Both the position numbers and the translations under genes were made by a program. The notes beneath the pieces are model-generated. The model did no database searches. It was not told where the DNA came from and saw only the letters and a program-made list of their open reading frames with translations. Shown in pieces: positions 12,229-16,454 of a stretch of DNA of 16,454 bases. Source of the stretch: Pseudomonadota bacterium. Its GTDB lineage: Bacteria; Pseudomonadota; Gammaproteobacteria; Steroidobacterales; Steroidobacteraceae. The stretch spans positions 1-16,454 of the forward strand of contig JAEZCR010000276.1 of NCBI GenBank assembly GCA_023433465.1, written 5' to 3'. Position 1 is the first letter of the stretch; each line of letters starts with the position of its first letter.

Positions 12229-15200
12229 ATGCCCGCCCTCCTTCATCCAAGAGTCCCCGCTGCCGGGGCCCGTGCACGCTGGCACCAGCTCTACGGGTCG
12301 GCCCGCAGCCTTGCGCTCGCCGAGGCCATCGCGGCGGACACACGGCCCTATCTCGTCATCGCGCGCGACGTGCGCGAGCTCGATCAGCTGCGCTCGGAAC
12401 TCGGGTTCTATCTTGGTGGGGCCCGGTCGATACACGCGTTGCCGGACTGGGAAGTCCTGCCCTACGACGTCTTCTCGCCTCATCCGGACATCATCTCGGA
12501 GCGCCTTGCGGCGCTGTCCGAGCTTCCGCGCATGAGGTCCGCCGTCCTGCTGGCCTCGGCCGATACGCTGGGACAGCGGCTCGCGCCGCGCGGCTATGTC
12601 GACGGGCGCACGTTCAATCTCGCGGTCGGCGACCGGCTTGAGATCGAGCCATTGCGCGCGCGGCTGGTCGAGAGTGGCTACGCGTCCGTCTCCCAGGTGT
12701 CCGCGCCGGGTGAGTTCGCGCTGCGCGGCTCCCTGTTCGACGTGTTCCCGATGGGCGCCGAGGCGCCGCTGCGCGTGGACCTGTTCGACGACGAGATCGA
12801 AGTGATCCGCGAATTCGATCCGGACACGCAGCGCTCCGGCGCCTCGCTCGAACGCGTCCGCCTGTTGCCGGGGCGCGAGCTGCCGCTGGATGCGGATTCG
12901 GTCAAGGCGTTCCGGCTGAGATATCGCAAACGGTTCGAAGGCGATCCGACGCGCAGCGCGATCTACCGAGGCGTGAGCGATGGGATCGCCCCGCCCGGCA
13001 TCGAGTTCTACCTGCCGCTGTTCTTCGACACCACCGACACGCTGCTCGACTATCTACCGAAGGACACCGTCGTCTGCGCGGGCGCCGATCTTCCCGCCGC
13101 GGTCGAGTCCGCCGCGCGGGTCGTCGCCGAGCGTTACGAGGAGCGCCGCCACGACGTGGAGCGTCCGATCCTGGCGCCGGACGAGCTGTTCCTGACGCCC
13201 GACGAGCTCGCGGCGCGGCTCGACGGCTTCACGCGCATCGACATCGAACGGTTCAAATCCGAGGTCGAGGCGAACAACTTCCCGACCGGCGCGCCGCAGG
13301 AATGGCGCGTGGACCTGCGGTCCGAACGCCCGCTCGCTCCGCTCGAGAGTTTCCTCTCCACGTACCCGGGGCGCGCGCTGCTCGCCGCGGACTCGGCCGG
13401 GCGGCGCGAAGTGCTGCTCGAGATGCTGCGCGCCCATTCGCTCACGCCGACGCCGGTCGCGGGGTGGCGCGAATTCGTCGAGGGCACGGCGAAGTTCGCG
13501 ATCTGCATCGCGCCCGAGATGGCCGGTCTCAACATCCTCGAGCCGCCGATCTCGGTGCTCGGCGAGGCGCAGCTCTTCGGACAGCGCGCACGCCAGGAAC
13601 GCCGGCGGCGCCGCGCAGCCGCCGATCCGCAGGCGATCCTGCGCGACCTCACGACTCTCGGCCCCGGATCGCCGGTGGTGCACGAGGAATACGGCGTCGG
13701 TCGTTACGTCGGCCTGCAGATGATGCAGGTCGCGGGGCAGGACGGCGAATTCGTCGTGATCGAATACGCCGGCGGCGACAAGCTCTACGTCCCGGTGCAG
13801 CAGCTGCACCTCGTGTCGCGATATTCCGGCGCCGCGCCCGAGAGCGCGCCGCTGCACAAGCTCGGAACCGACCAGTGGGCCAAGGCGCGCAAACGCGCGG
13901 CCGACAAGATCCGCGACGTCGCGGCCGAACTACTGGATCTCTACGCGCAGCGGCAGGCGAAGCGGGGCCCGGCCCTGCCCTCGAAAGAACTCGAGTACCA
14001 GGCTTTCGCGAACAGTTTTCCGTTCGAGGAGACCGCGGACCAGGCCGAGGCCATCCGCCAGGTGCTGGCCGACCTCGCGAGCGAGAAGCCGATGGACCGC
14101 GTCGTGTGCGGCGACGTCGGCTTCGGCAAGACCGAGGTCGCGATGCGCGCGGCGTTCGTCGCGGCGCAGGCGGGCAAGCAGGTCGCGGTGCTGGTGCCCA
14201 CCACATTGCTGGCCGAGCAACACGCCAATAATTTCCGCGACCGATTCGCCGACTGGCCAGTGCGCATCGAGGCGCTGTCGCGCTTCCGCTCGGGCAAGGA
14301 ATCGAACGCGGTGCTCGAAGGCATCGAAAAGGGCACGGTCGACATCGTCATCGCGACGCATCGGCTGCTGCACGCCAACGTGCGCTTCAAGGACCTGGGC
14401 CTCGTGATCGTCGACGAGGAACACCGCTTCGGCGTACGCGACAAGGAAAAGCTCAAGACGCTGCGTGCCGAGGTGCACGTGTTGACTCTAACGGCGACGC
14501 CGATTCCGCGCACGCTGAACATGGCGCTCGGCGGCCTGCGCGACCTCTCGCTGATCACGACGCCGCCGTCCGAAAGGCTCGCGATCAAGACTTTCGTGAC
14601 CGAGTGGCATGCCGCGACGCTGCGCGAAGCGGCGCTGCGCGAGTTCCGGCGCGGCGGCCAGGTCTACTTCGTGCACAACGTGGTCGAGACCATCGACAAG
14701 ACCGCGCAGGAGATCGCGAAGCTGATCCCGGAGGCGGACGTGCGCGTCGGTCATGGACAGATGCGCGAGCGCGATCTCGAGCAGCTCATGGTCGACTTCT
14801 ATCACCGGCGCTTCAATTTCCTGGTGTGCACGACGATCATCGAAAGCGGCATCGACGTTCCCACGGCGAACACGATCATGATCGACCGCGCGGACCGCCT
14901 CGGCCTGGCGCAGCTGCACCAGCTACGCGGGCGGGTCGGGCGCTCGCATCACCGCGCCTACGCCTATCTGCTCACGCCGCCGCGCAAGGCGCTGTCGCAG
15001 GATGCCGTGAAGCGCCTCGAGGCCATCGAGTCGCTCGAGGATCTCGGCGCCGGCTTCGTGCTCGCGACGCACGACCTCGAGATCCGCGGCGCGGGTGAAT
15101 TGTTGGGCGAGTCGCAGAGCGGCGAGCTCACCGAGGTCGGCCTCACGATGTATCTCGATCTGCTCGAGCAGGCCGTGAAGGCGATGAAGGAAGGCCGCGA

Positions 15201-15753
15201 GCCCGAGCTCGATCGCCCGCTCGCGGCGACGGCGGAAGTCGAGCTGCGGCTCCCCGCCCTGCTGCCGGAGAGCTACGTCGCGGACGTGCCCGCGCGCCTG
15301 GCGCTGTACAAGCGGCTCGCCGCGGCGCCCGACAACGCCGCGATCGACTCACTCACCGAGGAAATCGTCGACCGGTTCGGGCCGTTGCCACCGCCCGCGA
15401 CCAATCTATTACGCGTCGCGCGTCTCAAGCTCCTGGCGCGGGTACTCGGCATTCGCAGGCTCGACCTCGGGCGCGAGGGCGGCTACGCGTTGTTCGAGGA
15501 GCGGAACCAGGTCGATCCGCGGGCGATCATCCGGCTCGTGCAGCATCCGGATCGCGACTATCGACTCGACGGACCGCTCAAGCTGCGTATCTCCGTCGAA
15601 ACCGAGGACGATGCCGAACGCTTCGAATTCGCGGAGTCATTCCTGCAAAGCCTGCGCGGTGGTGGTGATGGCGCGGCCAAGTCGCCGGGGGCCGACAAAC
15701 CCGCGGCTCACCAGAAGCTCACCCGGGACCCTGGCGGCGGTAAACGCCGCTGA
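12229..15753 (+). CDS. mfd: Transcription-repair coupling factor
   Basis: Mfd pushes RNA polymerase stalled at DNA damage off the template and recruits UvrA. The 1174-residue protein shows all expected parts: an N-terminal UvrB-homology region (about 1-470), the RNA-polymerase-interacting CarD-like domain (from about 478, with VVHEEYGVGRYVGL and LYVPVQQLHLVSRY), and a RecG-like translocase with Walker A GDVGFGKT (628-635), DEEH box (729-732), TATPIPRTLNMAL and motif VI LRGRVGRSHH (about 899-908). After the C-terminal autoinhibitory domain comes a tail of about 35 residues, glycine/alanine-rich and basic. E. coli Mfd has 1148 residues. ATG 12229 lacks a clear Shine-Dalgarno; TTGCAG-16 nt-TAAGCT (12187-12214) is a poor promoter candidate that would give a leader of only about 8 nt. 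csiV follows 22 nt downstream. Confidence 0.97.
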   Translation: MPALLHPRVPAAGARARWHQLYGSARSLALAEAIAADTRPYLVIARDVRELDQLRSELGFYLGGARSIHALPDWEVLPYDVFSPHPDIISERLAALSELPRMRSAVLLASADTLGQRLAPRGYVDGRTFNLAVGDRLEIEPLRARLVESGYASVSQVSAPGEFALRGSLFDVFPMGAEAPLRVDLFDDEIEVIREFDPDTQRSGASLERVRLLPGRELPLDADSVKAFRLRYRKRFEGDPTRSAIYRGVSDGIAPPGIEFYLPLFFDTTDTLLDYLPKDTVVCAGADLPAAVESAARVVAERYEERRHDVERPILAPDELFLTPDELAARLDGFTRIDIERFKSEVEANNFPTGAPQEWRVDLRSERPLAPLESFLSTYPGRALLAADSAGRREVLLEMLRAHSLTPTPVAGWREFVEGTAKFAICIAPEMAGLNILEPPISVLGEAQLFGQRARQERRRRRAAADPQAILRDLTTLGPGSPVVHEEYGVGRYVGLQMMQVAGQDGEFVVIEYAGGDKLYVPVQQLHLVSRYSGAAPESAPLHKLGTDQWAKARKRAADKIRDVAAELLDLYAQRQAKRGPALPSKELEYQAFANSFPFEETADQAEAIRQVLADLASEKPMDRVVCGDVGFGKTEVAMRAAFVAAQAGKQVAVLVPTTLLAEQHANNFRDRFADWPVRIEALSRFRSGKESNAVLEGIEKGTVDIVIATHRLLHANVRFKDLGLVIVDEEHRFGVRDKEKLKTLRAEVHVLTLTATPIPRTLNMALGGLRDLSLITTPPSERLAIKTFVTEWHAATLREAALREFRRGGQVYFVHNVVETIDKTAQEIAKLIPEADVRVGHGQMRERDLEQLMVDFYHRRFNFLVCTTIIESGIDVPTANTIMIDRADRLGLAQLHQLRGRVGRSHHRAYAYLLTPPRKALSQDAVKRLEAIESLEDLGAGFVLATHDLEIRGAGELLGESQSGELTEVGLTMYLDLLEQAVKAMKEGREPELDRPLAATAEVELRLPALLPESYVADVPARLALYKRLAAAPDNAAIDSLTEEIVDRFGPLPPPATNLLRVARLKLLARVLGIRRLDLGREGGYALFEERNQVDPRAIIRLVQHPDRDYRLDGPLKLRISVETEDDAERFEFAESFLQSLRGGGDGAAKSPGADKPAAHQKLTRDPGGGKRR
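15734..15750. repeat. Hairpin at the mfd 3' end overlapping the csiV -35 region
   Basis: GCGGCG (15734-15739), loop GTAAA, CGCCGC (15745-15750) make a perfect 6-bp stem directly before the mfd TGA. No T-run follows, so termination of mfd here is not supported. It coincides with where a -35 box for csiV would be and may be chance in GC-rich sequence. Confidence 0.4.
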
Positions 15754-15762
15754 CCGACCCGC

Positions 15763-15768
15763 TATACT
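15763..15768 (+). promoter_or_regulatory. Candidate -10 element of csiV
   Basis: TATACT (five of six to TATAAT) lies in the 22-nt mfd-csiV gap and ends 7 nt before ATG 15776. Transcription would therefore begin at about the start codon. The -35 region is weak and coincides with the hairpin at 15734-15750. No Shine-Dalgarno is present. Confidence 0.5.
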
Positions 15769-15775
15769 TTGGGCC

Positions 15776-16414
15776 ATGAATTCAAACGGCCGCTCGCGAT
15801 TGCGTTCCCTGCTCACCACCGCCCTGTTCGCCGTCGTCGCGGTCACCACGACCCTTCCGGCCGCGCAGGCCCAGTCGACCACGCCCTCGGCGACCGTTTA
15901 CACGGTCGAGATCATCGTGTTCCGTAACATGACCGGAGCCGGCGGCCCGGAGGACTGGACGGCCAAACCCATACCGCGCGGCCCCGATCAGCCCGATTCA
16001 CCGGTCACCGGGCGCTTCGTCGCAGCGGTGCCGTCTTCGCAGTTCCAGCTCAACGACATCGCCGCGAAGTTGCGCGCGTCGGCTAACTATCAGCCCATCG
16101 CCCACTTCGCCTGGCAGCAGACCGCGAGCTCGTGGGGATCACGCGCGGGGTTCACGATCAACAAGCTCGCCGGCAACGTGCCGGGACTGTCGGGCATCAT
16201 CTTCCTCGAGGCCGGCGCCTACCTGCACCTCGGGATGTCGCTCAACTACCAGACGTCCAATCCGCCCGCGGGCCTCGCGGCCACGCCCGGGACCGTGTTC
16301 ACGCTCGCGGAGTCCCGCCGCGTGAAACGCTACGAGCGCAACTACTACGATCACCCCGCCTTCGGCGTCATTGCCTTGGTGACACCCGCGAACCGCGCGA
16401 CAGGCGGCCGATAG
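15776..16414 (+). CDS. csiV: CsiV family periplasmic protein
   Basis: The 212-residue protein carries a signal peptide (charged N-terminus with RSRLR, hydrophobic 12-28, likely cleavage after A32 in AQA-Q), so it is periplasmic. The mature protein opens with the family-typical YTVEIIVFRN (42-51) and ends with ESRRVKRYERNYYDHPAFGV, matching the CsiV pattern of a basic ESRR segment followed by YxDHPxFGV. CsiV in Vibrio cholerae binds peptidoglycan and is needed for growth with certain D-amino acids; whether this copy does the same is inference. ATG 15776 is chosen because it gives a complete signal peptide; the open frame upstream lies inside mfd. Location directly after mfd is common for this family. 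The stop is followed 6 nt later by the 34-bp repeat. Confidence 0.85.
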   Translation: MNSNGRSRLRSLLTTALFAVVAVTTTLPAAQAQSTTPSATVYTVEIIVFRNMTGAGGPEDWTAKPIPRGPDQPDSPVTGRFVAAVPSSQFQLNDIAAKLRASANYQPIAHFAWQQTASSWGSRAGFTINKLAGNVPGLSGIIFLEAGAYLHLGMSLNYQTSNPPAGLAATPGTVFTLAESRRVKRYERNYYDHPAFGVIALVTPANRATGGR

Positions 16415-16420
16415 GAAGAC

Positions 16421-16454
16421 GGTGCCAGGCACGGAAATTCCGGGAGAAGCGGCG
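16421..16454 (+). repeat. 34-bp dispersed repeat, right copy (runs to the window edge)
   Basis: This element begins GGTGCCAGGCACGGAA and ends AAGCGGCG, matching the reverse complement of 23-56 at 31 of 34 positions. Differences are two adjacent bases (AG versus TT) and one T/G. It begins 6 nt past the csiV stop. It also contains CGGAAATTCCG, a second odd palindrome that the left copy lacks. The element may continue beyond the window. Confidence 0.75.

Noticed and set aside
11668..12483. Long upstream extension of the first lol permease frame
   Set aside because: It would add more than 270 residues without family resemblance and run antisense through the 96-residue gene and the start of mfd; ATG 11667 gives the normal N-terminus.
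1..16454. The window as a mobile island or composite transposon bounded by the inverted 34-bp repeats
   Set aside because: All genes are conserved core genes in a familiar order, with uniform composition and no transposase or integrase; the repeats are more likely independent dispersed elements.

Overview
This 16.5 kb window looks like a core-chromosome envelope-biogenesis locus from a GC-rich gammaproteobacterium. Gene content and order (lolC/E–lolD, DUF2062, comEC, exbB–exbD, msbA–lpxK, Trm112-like, kdsB, with mfd and csiV alongside) resemble the block known from Pseudomonas and relatives. The high GC and codon use would suit a Steroidobacter/Nevskia/xanthomonad-like lineage, but that placement is inference. 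I see no phage, IS, CRISPR, tRNA or rRNA, and no gene-free stretch longer than about 145 bases.

Layout. (1) 60-5686, minus strand: a tightly packed run transcribed exbB > exbD > msbA > lpxK > Trm112-like > kdsB > MOSC protein, with junctions of 4-8 nt overlap or at most 21 nt gap. (2) 5731-7905, minus: comEC, 44 nt upstream of exbB. (3) 7961-8497, plus: a DUF2062 membrane protein, divergent from comEC and overlapping lolD tail to tail. (4) 8480-11667, minus: two LolC/LolE-type permeases followed by lolD, overlapping or nearly touching. (5) 11812-16414, plus: a 96-residue exported protein, mfd, and csiV.

How they work together. KdsB activates KDO, LpxK phosphorylates lipid A and MsbA flips lipid A-core, so the minus-strand run is a lipopolysaccharide module, with an ExbB/ExbD proton-driven motor lacking an adjacent TonB or TolA. 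LolC/E-D releases lipoproteins for transport to the outer membrane, and CsiV is a periplasmic envelope protein. Mfd (transcription-coupled repair) and ComEC (DNA uptake) are the non-envelope members.

Most notable: (a) a 34-bp repeat (31/34 identical) lies in inverted orientation at the two ends of the window, each copy a few bases past a stop codon; (b) several transcription units have a -10-like hexamer only 7-8 nt before an ATG and no Shine-Dalgarno, suggesting leaderless mRNAs; (c) ComEC's C-terminal metallo-beta-lactamase-like domain has lost its histidine motif. I found no evidence of a wholly new multi-gene system; the locus is mostly well-known core genes with these local peculiarities.
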